From Pseudochryseolinea flava (GTDB lineage: Bacteria; Bacteroidota; Bacteroidia; Cytophagales; Cyclobacteriaceae): 64,000 bases of DNA. The DNA lies in the NCBI RefSeq assembly GCF_003286915.1, contig NZ_QMFY01000002.1, forward strand, positions 186,001 through 250,000, written 5' to 3'. The first letter of the stretch is position 1; each line of letters starts with the position of its first letter. Shown piece after piece: positions 10,701 through 20,500 of the stretch. Position numbers and translations under genes: made by a program. Below the pieces are notes generated by a model. That model was not told where the DNA came from. It searched no databases and saw nothing but the letters and a program-made list of their open reading frames with translations.

Positions 10701-11354
10701 GATGACCTTAAAGATCCTGTGCTCTTCAATGCATGGGTAGATCTTAGAAACAATCCCGATAATGCCTGGAAAGTTTATGATACGTTCAAGGAGGCTGGCA
10801 AGCTTTCGGATAATTTCAAAAGTTATATCAAGAGCAAATTCTTTAACGAAATCATGCAGAAGGGAAAGGACTTCGAAGACTTTGTGAAAAATTCGCTGCT
10901 AAATCATGCAGATCCGATCTGGAAAACATTGAATTTGAATCCCAAAGATTACCGTGTATTTGAACAGGTTCAAATGAAGACCGGGAATCTGGTAGATGCC
11001 AAGGGAAATATCTACGAAAAAGCAGCAGACGTTCCTAAAGGTGTAGATACCCGAGATGAGTATTTTGTCGCGGATTTTGTTCTCGTTAAAACGAAGAAAA
11101 ATGTGGCGGGGAACGCCACTCTTGATTTCCAAAATTCCATTATTCTAGAAACCAAGTTAAGTCTTTCAACAGACTTGACGGACCGTCAATTAAATGCAGT
11201 GTCAAATATTAAGTCAGGGAACAAGTCATTTACTGTCCGAGGTAATCCTTTTCATGGAGAATCAGAAAGTCTTCTTGCGAATGATTTCTTAAAGGTACAC
11301 AGCAATGGCGCTGGAGGAGTGGTTTCGGGCGCCAGATCCCTAATAAAAGAATAA
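4800..11354 (+). CDS. giant secreted polymorphic toxin: FN3, HExxH zincin, HINT, C-terminal PD-(D/E)xK-like nuclease
   Basis: A 2184-residue exported protein with modular polymorphic-toxin architecture. Residues 1-20 are a signal peptide (FIFILLVIFTGTYAASQ). About 20-170 (YPVQVNAQVVAPFSPYLSDY onward) resembles the N-terminal domain called TANFOR in Bacteroidota secreted proteins (from memory). About 285-378 is an FN3 domain. A zinc-protease-like centre has HELGH at 831-835, H842 and a Met-turn-like NLMDY at 858-862. A HINT self-cleaving domain runs from Cys1762 to HN at 1891-1892. The last about 290 residues form a variable tip with a PD-(D/E)xK pattern: FE near 2025-2026, D2092, ETK 2117-2119 and Q2130. 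Cleavage by HINT would free a nuclease. The five-base gap to a cytosolic gene fits a toxin/immunity pair. No T9SS sorting domain is visible at its own C-terminus. Nuclease substrate is unknown. Confidence 0.82.
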   Translation: MKYFIFILLVIFTGTYAASQTYPVQVNAQVVAPFSPYLSDYTLPGAQKFLVNILLKDPTLPEYQAKLRLTIEGVGITIRTKSSYVPPPLVLPGGGIPLVLYGEDIADYFAPANLDFAGITRSQYERGAKLPEGVYRFTIEVLDYNRGTAVSNKGTSVAWIILNDPPLLNLPRKDAKLEIIDPTNIIFNWTPRHTASPNAAFTTTYLFKLIEIWPLNRNPYDAILTQPPLYETETNASQILYGPAEPALIPGRKYAWQLQARDEEGRDLFKNQGKSEVFVFQFGDALGLPENLRLQTANPSSLVVRWDQTVAGADAITYRVRYRPANKADGPWYEETTEEQWRTIGSLLPDTEYEMQVRAEQNVQLTEYSPSKIFKTKSAGANDFSCSSDIQPPPQPTTIQPLFKLGINDTIRAGGYDVVVRKVSGANGTYTGEGVAIVPWFMSAKVRVTFDKIGVNEQYWLTSGTIKSVWDANSKFLIKDEKKTDPSKAPDVGDQSVNIVQTETLIKIENGLIVSVTKNEDGEVVVETSSGETKVVPKGQSASVVDAAGNGYIVDKEGNIAKTTAETAMAAYEKSQRNYNMQLVFAPGTGKFGFDEKKLDALSSYYQQLQDGSFIPWKAVSSSKHDGVDAILRGMEIDSKKVRFEVSGEGVTPQQSTDSQFSLSLLGKVEGTEEELVAYFQPNDTAKQQVIGKLNLTSYDKITKNIVIVPVNMDLPVGLSAPIVKSALDGIFEQAVAYWQVSTANRVNVTFDQTFDDGESGLLSNYTADMKKVIAAYGQLQDETYYLFLIKDQTRSGASALGYMPRSKQAGFIFTTNHNDDATKIIRTMAHELGHGVFNLKHTFSEFPALSKGITKENLMDYPNGDKLYKYQWDYIHDPQKVIALFEDDEEGESYGPSAGIPDIWRNTDKTVHFVAPNKKIIRLPKETLSAYFSFGIGDFKDQPLLPSGMLTGFSILEGKDTVRYKASFSGNKFLGYTNKLNQYAKVLAKQNNTEADAAVIQLPYSAGFKIFRLKGVPYSYLTSGQVDESFIDLTDVASANLNAASWQELSSHDFSKGQVESGISSSSINPEYTDLLNDVDHNKFNQQYLLICKIMEFRTVYPDVYDRMTVSFNNWTDISVWSSTLFNDVLNLTPENAALVVLNKEKANITAGYFDYLCRKNEWYDTKNKEELLVLFLQEFQNLIKYNLKKYDDKIKILMETAVLPCDAGEVYVIVNKMSPEDIVNVVSVMSVDDLSLLCPKVRSRLIATVLDNFIVSEPYEKTIYKLLWTCPAGASRGLFLETLAETKNADQEYILGTLVSAVDDETLFMGENYNTMIMNFIIKAYGNVISSKSAFATKNIKPITELDISDVSALSEEQLVSLMNTIVTYNYQGFTKRLFKEVLKSICSICVMATSDDFQYDTKSVASFDEKTNQIGFSNKTVSGFITVSSSKEVKYHPLSPIILDDKAKLLDVYATSGGYYVPAIMLYFLEKKADAKTTVDAVQTTFDIASLAIPGGQATLALKLLNYADKVSAVSSLVGSYTETDYPNFAKVMNLTSGVLGVGNLTGGFVYAKLNKLDNIKSSMDLIDKSEDVISAAGHESKLTGLCDKIDLMNDPTKIDPDLAAVLNSTGKEKQTLIDILEMERKTADAAGKTNLANRLEGAVSKIRATAKGVKIVKSTRLQNLFEVMSKRFTFLANDGDKIYANAAKTKQLAHIQDGEIVMDRLDDIQDLGDNARLEESISDALYMEQKGGQLTEHSDDILIFDDNGTLKCLTGTNCFVANTLVATRTGSKVIQQIEIGDEVLSYNEKQKQSGWNKVTKLFSKTANKLNRLIVGKDTLFTTPEHKFMTAKGWVKAAVLSAGMMLQTQSGFAELASNQSIDSAATVYNFTVEQNHTYHVGHQQIVTHNKCEELGDILKQFDKKTQAAFVNDFKKNKALLDKFTSGEYSPVAWQLIHKMDPSLSKSEDWIKSLTNLAKKDPAILDDLKDPVLFNAWVDLRNNPDNAWKVYDTFKEAGKLSDNFKSYIKSKFFNEIMQKGKDFEDFVKNSLLNHADPIWKTLNLNPKDYRVFEQVQMKTGNLVDAKGNIYEKAADVPKGVDTRDEYFVADFVLVKTKKNVAGNATLDFQNSIILETKLSLSTDLTDRQLNAVSNIKSGNKSFTVRGNPFHGESESLLANDFLKVHSNGAGGVVSGARSLIKE

Positions 11355-11359
11355 ACGAT

Positions 11360-12049
11360 ATGTTCTTAACAGAATTTTTAAAAGAAATAGAATTGAATTT
11401 TTCATTCCTGAAAGACTATGGATTTGCACAGCAAAAAGTCGATCCATCACTAAGCAGATATATCTGGTTCGAAAAACATTCTAGCTCCGAAGGATTCAAA
11501 TTAATGTTTCACTGGACGCAGTATGGTGAAAAGTTCTATATCAAAGAAGTGAGAGCAGAAAAGAGATTCAACACCGTGGAGTCTGAAATAGCACGCACGC
11601 TATCTCGCAAAACAGAAGACCTGTATACAATCAATCTGATGCCGGACCTGGAAACGATACCGAAAGAATTAGATCCCAAGATGACATCGGCAGGAATCGA
11701 ATCAACTATTCTAAATAAAGATCACCTTATTGAATTCGCCTCCTTTTTCAAAAAATTCTACCAAGAACATGTTACTCTATTTTTCAAAAGATACAGTGAT
11801 TTATCTGCCGTCAACGCAGAACTGGCGATCCTTCTGGAACGGCAAGAGATTCAGACGCTCCTTACATCGGTTGCGAATTCGACCATGTTAAGATTCTATT
11901 GTATTGCTGCATTGTATAATAATGTAGAAATGCTTGACTTCATGAGCAAAGTGTATTTCCCATACCTGGAGGAAAACATTCACGAAAATGTGGAGAAAAC
12001 TGAAAGTGAGCGATTCAAAGTACTTATGCAAAACCTGAGACAATCGTGA
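11360..12049 (+). CDS. candidate immunity protein for the adjacent nuclease toxin
   Basis: A 229-residue protein with no signal peptide and no membrane segment, so cytosolic, unlike all other members of the block. It is mostly mixed alpha/beta then helical (FFKKFYQEHVTLFFKRYSDL, MLRFYCIAALYNNVEMLDF) and acidic overall. I recognise no family. The immunity call rests on position: it begins five bases after the toxin stop, and a cytosolic inhibitor is what a self-protecting nuclease producer needs. It overlaps the next gene by four bases (GTGA). Confidence 0.6.
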   Translation: MFLTEFLKEIELNFSFLKDYGFAQQKVDPSLSRYIWFEKHSSSEGFKLMFHWTQYGEKFYIKEVRAEKRFNTVESEIARTLSRKTEDLYTINLMPDLETIPKELDPKMTSAGIESTILNKDHLIEFASFFKKFYQEHVTLFFKRYSDLSAVNAELAILLERQEIQTLLTSVANSTMLRFYCIAALYNNVEMLDFMSKVYFPYLEENIHENVEKTESERFKVLMQNLRQS

Positions 12050-12972
12050 AAGGATCAATAAAAATCATATTCTCATTCCTGATAAGCCTCTTGTCTCTGG
12101 ATTCTTTCGGACAGGCCCCTCAGCAATTGATCGGCGTTTACTTTGCTGAACTTCGAAGTGGCAACAATCCGTCCATCCCGAAACAAATTTCATACAGTGA
12201 AAATGCAAACGCATCACTGAAAGCAATCACACCGTATCTCAAAGACACGGCTACCATTGTTCGCGCGAGAGCCTACACCCTAACAAACCTGGCTGGTGCA
12301 AATGCAAAAAACGAAACAGCGCGCACCACCGCTGTGCTTCAGCTTATTTCTGCTTGTCGTGATAAAGACGCGGGTAATGTCGGACAAGCGATGGATTATC
12401 TCAAGACATTTCGACCAGCAGACTTTAATACCGTGGCATGCGACAGCATGAGAAAACTTTTTCGCGACCGACCTGCGCACTATGACAAACTGATCCAACT
12501 CATCGGATTTGTCGATATGCCCGACATGAAAGAACTGATCAGAACGTACACGCGACCAGGAACACCCCGCGATATCCGTTGGTCAGCCATTATTTCATTA
12601 GTGAGAATGAATGACAACGACGCACTCTACGAAATGATGTCAAGGGTGCAGAATGTTACCCTAAACAACGATGTCGTCTATGAAATTTTCCCGGATTTAG
12701 TATACACACGCCATCGCATGGCGATCACTTACCTGGTCAACGTAATGCGAAGCGATGAAAAAAACTGCATGACGGCCGATGCAGAACGTGAAGTCGCAAT
12801 CCCTTGCGGATATCGTATCATGGAAATGCTCGCTCCTGCTATCGAAAATTACCCACTTCAATTAGATGAAAGTGGTGACGTGATAACAAAAGATTATGTA
12901 AAAGCCTTGCAGACCGTACGCGAATGGTTTTCAAAAAATCCATCCTATGTGATCCGCAAAGATACTTATTGA
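12046..12972 (+). CDS. exported HEAT-like helical repeat protein
   Basis: A 308-residue protein with a signal peptide (IKIIFSFLISLLSLDSFGQ, cleavage near residue 23). The mature part looks like helical pairs of HEAT/ARM style (TIVRARAYTLTNLAG, DIRWSAIISLVRMNDNDALYEM, RHRMAITYLVNVM). Start is GTG overlapping the stop of the immunity candidate. It lies between the variable toxin/immunity genes and the large exported proteins and is probably a periplasmic or surface scaffold. It could alternatively belong functionally to the toxin/immunity cassette. No enzyme motif is seen. Confidence 0.62.
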   Translation: MKGSIKIIFSFLISLLSLDSFGQAPQQLIGVYFAELRSGNNPSIPKQISYSENANASLKAITPYLKDTATIVRARAYTLTNLAGANAKNETARTTAVLQLISACRDKDAGNVGQAMDYLKTFRPADFNTVACDSMRKLFRDRPAHYDKLIQLIGFVDMPDMKELIRTYTRPGTPRDIRWSAIISLVRMNDNDALYEMMSRVQNVTLNNDVVYEIFPDLVYTRHRMAITYLVNVMRSDEKNCMTADAEREVAIPCGYRIMEMLAPAIENYPLQLDESGDVITKDYVKALQTVREWFSKNPSYVIRKDTY

Positions 12973-12973
12973 C

Positions 12974-15900
12974 ATGAATGCCATGATAAAACGTTTCGCG
13001 CTAATTCTACTGACTTGCATGTTGTTGGCTAACGTTGCCACGGCTACCGATCCCAATGACTCATTGCGCGCAGTCAATAGTGCTGCCATCACACAAGCTG
13101 ACGCCGAAGCGTTATTACATCGCACTTTCAGTGGACTCGATCTTCCGACATCTCTTGCACCAGTCGACCCGATCGTACTTCCGCCACTCCTACTGGCTGA
13201 CTCCATCATCGAAAAACGTAACCGTGCACATTCGCTCTTTGAAAAAGTACAAAGTGGTCAGCGCTTCCTCGAATCACTTGATGCCCTTAGCGAAGTAGAT
13301 CTTCCTATCGGCATTGTTAAATCTGGTGGCGCGGTCGACTATATGATTATTATTGATCGTATCAACTTCACTCGGGAAGGCGCCATGATGGATGTGTTCG
13401 TATCGCTTGCACTTCCGCAAACTGGTGACCGCATTGCTTTTAATGGTAAGATTCCACTTTCAAAATCCGGAGGCATCGCTGGAACAGCGAAAGTCATGCT
13501 GCTGGGCGACCATCACATCAGTCTTGGCTCATCTCTATTTACCATCAAAGGCACCAATCAAACTTATGTTGAATTTGATTGCAATGGATTTAAAGGAGCG
13601 AGTCTCGACGCACTCATTCAATTCTCGCGCGATCTCATCATCCCTGAAGACGCGAAGGGAAATCAAGTCAAAGGAGAAGAACGTGTTAAAGTAAATTTCA
13701 CCACGTACGTTCAAAGTCTCAACGACTTAATGATTGGTGTTAGTATACCCGCTTTCCAAGTGAAGGGATTGAATGGCGTTGGTTTTACGATCACAAAAGC
13801 ATTCATGGATTGGAGTGACATTGCCAATCCACCAGGCCTTTCTTTTCCCGCAGACTATGTCTCACCGTTTAGTGATGAACCGAATTTATGGCGAGGCTTT
13901 TTCTTGCAGCGTCTTGAAATGCGCTTACCCAAAGCTTTCACCAAAAATCGCGCTGACAGCACACGCGTAATGCTTGGCGCCGAGAACATGATCATCGACG
14001 ACCAAGGGTTCACTGGAAAATTCTTTGGCGATAACTTGGTGCAAGCAGGTGATATGAGCGGATGGAGCTATACACTTGATCATTTAGCAATAGAACTTGT
14101 TACAAATCAAGTGCAAGGTTTTGAGTTAGAAGGAAAAATTTCGGTCCCTGTCATTAAAACTAAAGAGGGTACACCAACACAATTTGGTTATGTTGCACAG
14201 CGTGGCGCCGATGGCAATTATCTTTTTGCAGTGAGCGTTCAGAATGAATTAAAGTTTCCACTTTTCGTTGCTGATCTCAACCTATACAAGGGGTCTACTA
14301 TTGTAATCAAAGAGCGCAATAACAAGTTCTACCCGTCGGCAACACTCAATGGTGAATTGGCAATCAAAGTCGCGGGCAAAGGTCCGAAAGCAAATTTTAG
14401 CAGCATCAAATTCGAAGGATTGCTCATCAGCACCGAAGCACCACACTTTGATATAAAAGCCGTTGGCTTCGGCAAAGAAGGCGCATCACAATCCGTATCA
14501 AAATATCCGCTCGTGATCAACAACATCATGCTTAAGCGCGAAGCTGAGCGTGTTGGAATCGGGTTTGATGTGACGATCAACATCGGCGGTAAAGAAGAAG
14601 AAGAAGGATTTGGAGGAACTGCTGCACTGACCGTGTGGGGTAAGCGAGATGCTACACCCGGTGGTGGTGGATCAGGTGACTGGAGCTTCGACAAGGTTGA
14701 ACTGAGTGGTATTGGTATAAACTTCAAGAAACCAGGTGTTGTTGAGATTGCTGGCATGATTCGTTTCTTTGAAGATGACCCTACTTACGGTGATGGCTTC
14801 AAGGGATCTGTATCTGGAAAAATTCAAGTGATCTCTTTGCAGATCGAAGCCATGTTCGGCAAGACACCCGAGTACCGTTATTGGTATGCTGATGCGTTAG
14901 TGGAATTTGAAAATGGTATTCCGCTCGCGCCTGGTTTTTCTGCTTATGGATTTGGCGGTGGCTTCTATTCGAAGATGAAACAAAGTACCGATGGATCTGG
15001 TAGCACGCTTGGCGCAACTACCTCTGGATTAATTTACGTTCCTGACGAGAACACCATTGGTATAAAAGCTATTGTTAAGTTCGGCGCAACGCCAAGCAAA
15101 GCACCATACAACGGTGATGTTATGCTAGAAGTGATACTGAACCGTCACGGCGGAATAAACTCAGTGACCTTCTCGGGAAATATTGTTGTGATGTCTCCTG
15201 CGCTTCCAGGTGGCGCTGATAAAATAAAAGAGATGGCTAAATCTGCACTCGGCGGTGTCGGTGAAAAGGGTGTTGGCAAATTAATGAAAGCATTAGAAGG
15301 TCAAATTTCCGCGAGTGTAAAAATTCTGTTCGATAATGTGAACGATGTATTCCATGCCAACATGGAAATGTACATCAACGTCGCTGGTGGAATCATCAAA
15401 GGTGTTGGCAGTGGTAACCGCGCAGGATGGGCCGTGATGCACTTTGCTAAAGATGAATGGTATGTACACATTGGTACACCTAACGATCCTGTGGGGTTAG
15501 AACTTCTGTGGCTTTTGAAGGTTCGAAGCTATTTTATGCTTGGACAAAATTTACCTGATAGTCCACAACTACCGCCACAAATTTCAGAAATCCTTGGCGT
15601 TACAAGTGAAGACCTGGATTATATGCGCGACTTACGTGCTGCGGAATCAGGCACCGGTTTCGCTTTCGGTATTCACATGAACATGGACACTGGCGACTTG
15701 CGTTTCCTCATGTTCTACGCGCGCTTTGCAGCCGGTATAGGCACAGACTTCATGATCAAAAATTATGGAGACAAATATCACTGCGCCGGCTCTGATGAGC
15801 CGATTGGTATCAATGGTTGGTTTGCGAATGGGCAAGCATATGCCTATGTACAAGGAAAAATAGGAATCAAAGTGAAGCTTCGCTTCTACCGTGGTAAGTT

Positions 15901-17551
15901 CGACATTTTGAGCATTGGTGCAGCGGCCGTCTTGCAAGCCAAAGGCCCTAATCCTTTTTGGATGAGAGGTATTGTTGGCGGTCGTTATAGTATTCTCGGG
16001 GGACTCGTAAAAGGTAATTGCAAATTTGAAGTAACACTCGGAAAGAACTGTACAATTGTTGGTGAAAGTAATCCACTAGAAGACGTCGACCTGATTGCCG
16101 AAGTAAGTCCGGTGAAGGGATTAAAAGATGTTGATGTCTTCAATGCGCCGCAAGCAGCTTTCAACATACCTATCGGAGAAGTTTTTCAAATCACGGACAT
16201 TGAAGGACGCAGGCGATCATTCCGTGGACAGCTCGTTGGCTTCAAAGTAACGGAGGGCACCAATGTTATTCCCGGTAAACTAAGATGGAATGAAGAGCAA
16301 GACGTTGTTGCGTTTGACGCACACGATGTTTTTCCGTCACAAAAAGAAATCAAAGTATCAGTCAAGTTGACGTTTCAAGAGCTTACTAGTGGAGAATGGA
16401 AACCATTGGTGTTCGACGGAAAGGTGGTTGAGGAAGTAAAAGAAACTGCGTTCACAACAGGTGTCGCTCCTGATTATATTCCGGAATCTAATATTGTTCT
16501 ATCATACCCGCTTAAAGGACAAGCTAATTTTCACGTTAAAGAATACAACCAGGGATTCATTCAACTGAAACAAGGTCAGGCCGAATTGTTCAAAGTGAAC
16601 GCAGATTGGATCCAAAAATTACAAATGCACAATGATGGATCTCCAGTTGTCGAAGGCGATTTTTCATACGATGAAATACAACGGCGAATATCATTTGATA
16701 TTCCAGGTGCCTTAGAAAAGTCAAAAATTTACGCATTTGAGATCCTGAATATACCAAGACGAAGTACGATTGTGGACGCAAATGTACAACAAGTGGAAAC
16801 TCAAATTGAAGGTTATGATAGCAGTGCCGTGCTCACAACGAAACAAATTGAGGGCGAGTTAAAAAGTCTGGAGGTAAAATCAATCTACTCGAGCGTTTTC
16901 CGCACCAGTAAATACAACACCTTCAACGAAAAAATGACTAACATGAGTCTTGGCTCTGGAACTAGAATTCCTGTAGCACCAGACATTTTTCAATTAGCGG
17001 GGTATATAAAAGGAGACGAACTTTGGGATAAGGCAGAGCTTGACGGATTAATGAATGCCGAAAAGTTAATTCAATTTGAAGCTGTGCTTACCGGAAATGA
17101 CTGGTATGAAAAATATGTATTCCCTTTAGTATACGATGGATATCCGTTGCTTGGTAAAATGACATTGAGCAAACGCCACAACATACTGCTTACAGGCATT
17201 CCTCCTTTGAAGGATATCTACACAGAAAACGTTAAAGAAAAACTATACATTGATGCTGAAGGGCGATCTATCAACGATCAACCTTTCACCATGGAATATC
17301 TGGTATACAATCTTGGAGAGTCAGTGTATTGGGATTATAAGGACTTGCAGCTTCAAGTCGTCAACTACATTGTAGATCACCCTCTTTCCAATTCTATTAG
17401 GTTTCAAAAATTTCTAACGGATCCAGTTCCATACTTAAGGTACGGTCCATACAGATTTAAAGTAAAATATGTGATTCCTGGTATCAATAGAAGTAATAGC
17501 TCCTATGATTGGCAGCTCTTCAACATAAATCCTGACTACGATAAAGAATGA
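12974..17551 (+). CDS. giant exported protein of unknown family in the toxin locus
   Basis: A 1525-residue protein with a signal peptide (MIKRFALILLTCMLLANVATA). The first third has repeated glycine-rich beta segments in which phrases such as GGIAGTAKVMLLGDHHISLG and FEGLLISTEAPHFDIKAVGF alternate; the middle (about 540-1020) continues as beta-rich segments with motifs like YGFGGGFYSKM and SIGAAAVLQAKGP. The last 450 residues look like Ig/Big-type beta domains (VFDAHDVFPSQKEIKVSVKL). There are no sorting-domain motifs at the C-terminus and no catalytic motif I recognise. One base separates it from the HEAT-like gene and its stop overlaps an ATG of the next frame (ATGA at 17548). A long beta-solenoid or beta-helix structural or conduit protein is a guess from composition only. 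Confidence 0.62.
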   Translation: MNAMIKRFALILLTCMLLANVATATDPNDSLRAVNSAAITQADAEALLHRTFSGLDLPTSLAPVDPIVLPPLLLADSIIEKRNRAHSLFEKVQSGQRFLESLDALSEVDLPIGIVKSGGAVDYMIIIDRINFTREGAMMDVFVSLALPQTGDRIAFNGKIPLSKSGGIAGTAKVMLLGDHHISLGSSLFTIKGTNQTYVEFDCNGFKGASLDALIQFSRDLIIPEDAKGNQVKGEERVKVNFTTYVQSLNDLMIGVSIPAFQVKGLNGVGFTITKAFMDWSDIANPPGLSFPADYVSPFSDEPNLWRGFFLQRLEMRLPKAFTKNRADSTRVMLGAENMIIDDQGFTGKFFGDNLVQAGDMSGWSYTLDHLAIELVTNQVQGFELEGKISVPVIKTKEGTPTQFGYVAQRGADGNYLFAVSVQNELKFPLFVADLNLYKGSTIVIKERNNKFYPSATLNGELAIKVAGKGPKANFSSIKFEGLLISTEAPHFDIKAVGFGKEGASQSVSKYPLVINNIMLKREAERVGIGFDVTINIGGKEEEEGFGGTAALTVWGKRDATPGGGGSGDWSFDKVELSGIGINFKKPGVVEIAGMIRFFEDDPTYGDGFKGSVSGKIQVISLQIEAMFGKTPEYRYWYADALVEFENGIPLAPGFSAYGFGGGFYSKMKQSTDGSGSTLGATTSGLIYVPDENTIGIKAIVKFGATPSKAPYNGDVMLEVILNRHGGINSVTFSGNIVVMSPALPGGADKIKEMAKSALGGVGEKGVGKLMKALEGQISASVKILFDNVNDVFHANMEMYINVAGGIIKGVGSGNRAGWAVMHFAKDEWYVHIGTPNDPVGLELLWLLKVRSYFMLGQNLPDSPQLPPQISEILGVTSEDLDYMRDLRAAESGTGFAFGIHMNMDTGDLRFLMFYARFAAGIGTDFMIKNYGDKYHCAGSDEPIGINGWFANGQAYAYVQGKIGIKVKLRFYRGKFDILSIGAAAVLQAKGPNPFWMRGIVGGRYSILGGLVKGNCKFEVTLGKNCTIVGESNPLEDVDLIAEVSPVKGLKDVDVFNAPQAAFNIPIGEVFQITDIEGRRRSFRGQLVGFKVTEGTNVIPGKLRWNEEQDVVAFDAHDVFPSQKEIKVSVKLTFQELTSGEWKPLVFDGKVVEEVKETAFTTGVAPDYIPESNIVLSYPLKGQANFHVKEYNQGFIQLKQGQAELFKVNADWIQKLQMHNDGSPVVEGDFSYDEIQRRISFDIPGALEKSKIYAFEILNIPRRSTIVDANVQQVETQIEGYDSSAVLTTKQIEGELKSLEVKSIYSSVFRTSKYNTFNEKMTNMSLGSGTRIPVAPDIFQLAGYIKGDELWDKAELDGLMNAEKLIQFEAVLTGNDWYEKYVFPLVYDGYPLLGKMTLSKRHNILLTGIPPLKDIYTENVKEKLYIDAEGRSINDQPFTMEYLVYNLGESVYWDYKDLQLQVVNYIVDHPLSNSIRFQKFLTDPVPYLRYGPYRFKVKYVIPGINRSNSSYDWQLFNINPDYDKE

Positions 17552-17586
17552 CCGTAGCCCCAGAACAAAAGCATAAGATAATCGCT

Positions 17587-20500
17587 ATGAAACGATTGAC
17601 AATTATAGTAGTACTCTTTGGATGCATACTTTCTATGGAAGTCAGTGCTCAAGGGTGGGTTATTGCAGGAACTGGCGGCGTGTCTATCAATGGCGAGGAC
17701 CCGTCGCAAATCTACGTGCGCCCAGGCGCGTCATCAGTAAGCATCTCTGGATTCGGCGGAGCTTATGTCTACAGGTCAGAAGAGAACATTGGGTACTTTA
17801 AAATGTCGGGCACCGGCGCCTTACCCAGCGGTACGAAAACAGTAAGTTTTTCCTTGGAAGGCGATGGCCCGTCTTTTGGTGATTACACGGTAACAGGAAG
17901 TAGCAGTTATAATTTCGGCACCGGGATCGGATGTGGAGCTATAACTTTTTTTTCTAATCCAGCCACGAACAATCCAAGCGTTTCGGGATTTGTAACACTC
18001 TATTTTTTCCCGAGGATGACGATCACTGGCCCAACTTCGACGTGCGGAAATATTACGCTAACAACATCAAGGTGTGATTCAGAATCCTCTGACCTTACAT
18101 TGCAAACTGACATTCTATGGGAAGTGAGCGACACGCCGACCAGTGCATGGGTTCCCATCACGAAGGCAACAGGGGCTTCAACAGTCACGATGACACCATC
18201 AGAATTTAGCACGCTGGGGCTAACCAAGTTTGGTAAGAAATATTTTCGAGTAACAGGTGTACCTGGTACAACAAGCGAAGTCAAAATCATTGACGTTTAC
18301 GTCGCGCCGCCTACAATAAGCCTGACACCGCTCGATCCAAAGTGCAACAATGATTTTACCGGATCGATAAAAGTAGACATTTCTAGTACTGATCCCGCAG
18401 TGAATCAATTTACGTTGAGACTGTTTAAACCATCTGCAGGCGACCTCATCGGAACTGACTACCCGCTCACCGCTGGCCAAGTTACAACCACAATCACCGG
18501 TTTAGACTATGGCGGATATACGGCGCAGGTAACAAATGTTGCAGCCGGTAGTTGCAACACCACTTCCTCAACTACCCTAATCAATCCCACTAAAGTCAAC
18601 GTGAATTTTACAACCAGTAATTACAACGGATATGGAGTAAGCTGCAACGGAGGTGCGAATGGTTTTATAACGATCAACGGCACCGGAGGAGCTGGAGGCT
18701 ATTCCAATTTTGCCTGGAACACAGGGAAAAACTCCCAAACAATTACTGGACTTAGCGCTGGATCATACACCGGAAGTTTAACAGATAGTAAAGGCTGCGC
18801 CGCTTCAGGCAACATCACGCTCACTCCACCCCTTCCCCTGACAGCTACGCTTAGTGCAACCACCAACTACGGAGGTTACGCCGTCCAATGCTGGAATACA
18901 CCGAACGGTGGCATGCGTGTAACGCCAACGGGTGGTGTCTCAGGATATACTTATAACTGGAGCACGGGCGCAACATCATCAACAATCACTGGACTTGCTG
19001 CGAGCACTGCGTATAGCGTAACCGTTACAGACGCCAATGGCTGTACAAGATCCTCAAGTCTTACCTTAACTGCACCAACGCCAATCGATTTTTCCATTCA
19101 GCAAGTAACACCGCTTAATTGCCCGGGCGATGCAAATGCAGCGCTGCAAGCTAACCCTGTCATGACGACCATCATCGGTGCGGCTGACTACAGTTGGTCT
19201 ACTGGTGCCGCCACGCAAAGCATTTCAAATGTCGCAGCGGGCACCTATACTGTTACAGTTTCTGATGATCAAACCTGTAGCACGACTAAATCTATCACCC
19301 TGGCCCCGCCACCTGCGCATACCGTGGCCGTTGCGCCTACTTCAAACTTTAATGGCGCATTTATAAAATGCAACGGCCAAGCTAATGGTGTGCTAACAAC
19401 CACCGTACGCGACGCTACCAACACGATTGTTACAGCGCAAAATTACGAATGGTTCAAGGGCACAACTCCGCTCGGCTCTAGTCCCTCACTTTCATCACTC
19501 TCCGCCCTTGACGAAGGGATGTATAAAGTCGTTATCACATACGGATCCGGATGTAAAGCTGAACGCCAATATTTCCTAGGCGATCCCGATCCTATGATCT
19601 CTTCTATTTCCCCAACAACAAACTATAATGGTCAACCAATTAGTTGTGCGAACCTTACCGACGCAAACCTCAGAGCAACTTCTTCTGGTGGAACTGGTGC
19701 CCACACATACACTTGGAACACGAGTGCCACAGGAGCCTTACTCACGGGGGTCGGCGCTGGAAGTTATTCCGTCAATGTAACGGATCTCAATGGCTGTGTC
19801 GCTACAGCAAACTACACACTCAATAACCCTTCTCCTGTAGTTGCATCCATCGCTTCGGTTTCTGATTTCTCAGGGTATGGCGTATCATGTAACGGATCTA
19901 CAAACGGTGTGATTGTTGCCGAAGGATCAGGGGGAACAGGTGAGTATAGTTTTAATTGGAGTAATGGAAAAAACACCGCATTGAATAACAACCTCCCTGC
20001 GGGGAATTACACGGTTACTGTACGTGACGAAAATGGCTGTAGTCATGCAGTTCAACAAACTTTAACGGCTCCTTCTGCAGTTACAATAACTGTCGTCGAC
20101 AAGAAAAACATAAACTGTTTCAATGGCAGCGATGGTTACATCAAGCTATTGGCTGGTGGAGGCGTTGGCAGCTTTCAATATTCTAAAGATGGAAGTACGT
20201 GGCAGAGTAATGATACATTCACAAGTTTACCACAAGGCAACTATACACTCCGAACGCGTGATGCGAATGGATGTAGTATCAATACAACTTCATCGCTTAC
20301 GCAACCTGCGCAGATTACCATTTCGTTTACCGATGTTGTCGCTGCGACTTGTAGCAATCCAACCGGATCTGCGAAGGCTGTCGTCGCAGGGGGAACTGGC
20401 GCTTATGCCTATTTGTGGCAAGATGCCTCGTTAAATACCGTTGATAGTGATGCGCAGCTGTCAAACGCTCCTGGAGGAATCTACACGCTCTTCATCAAAG

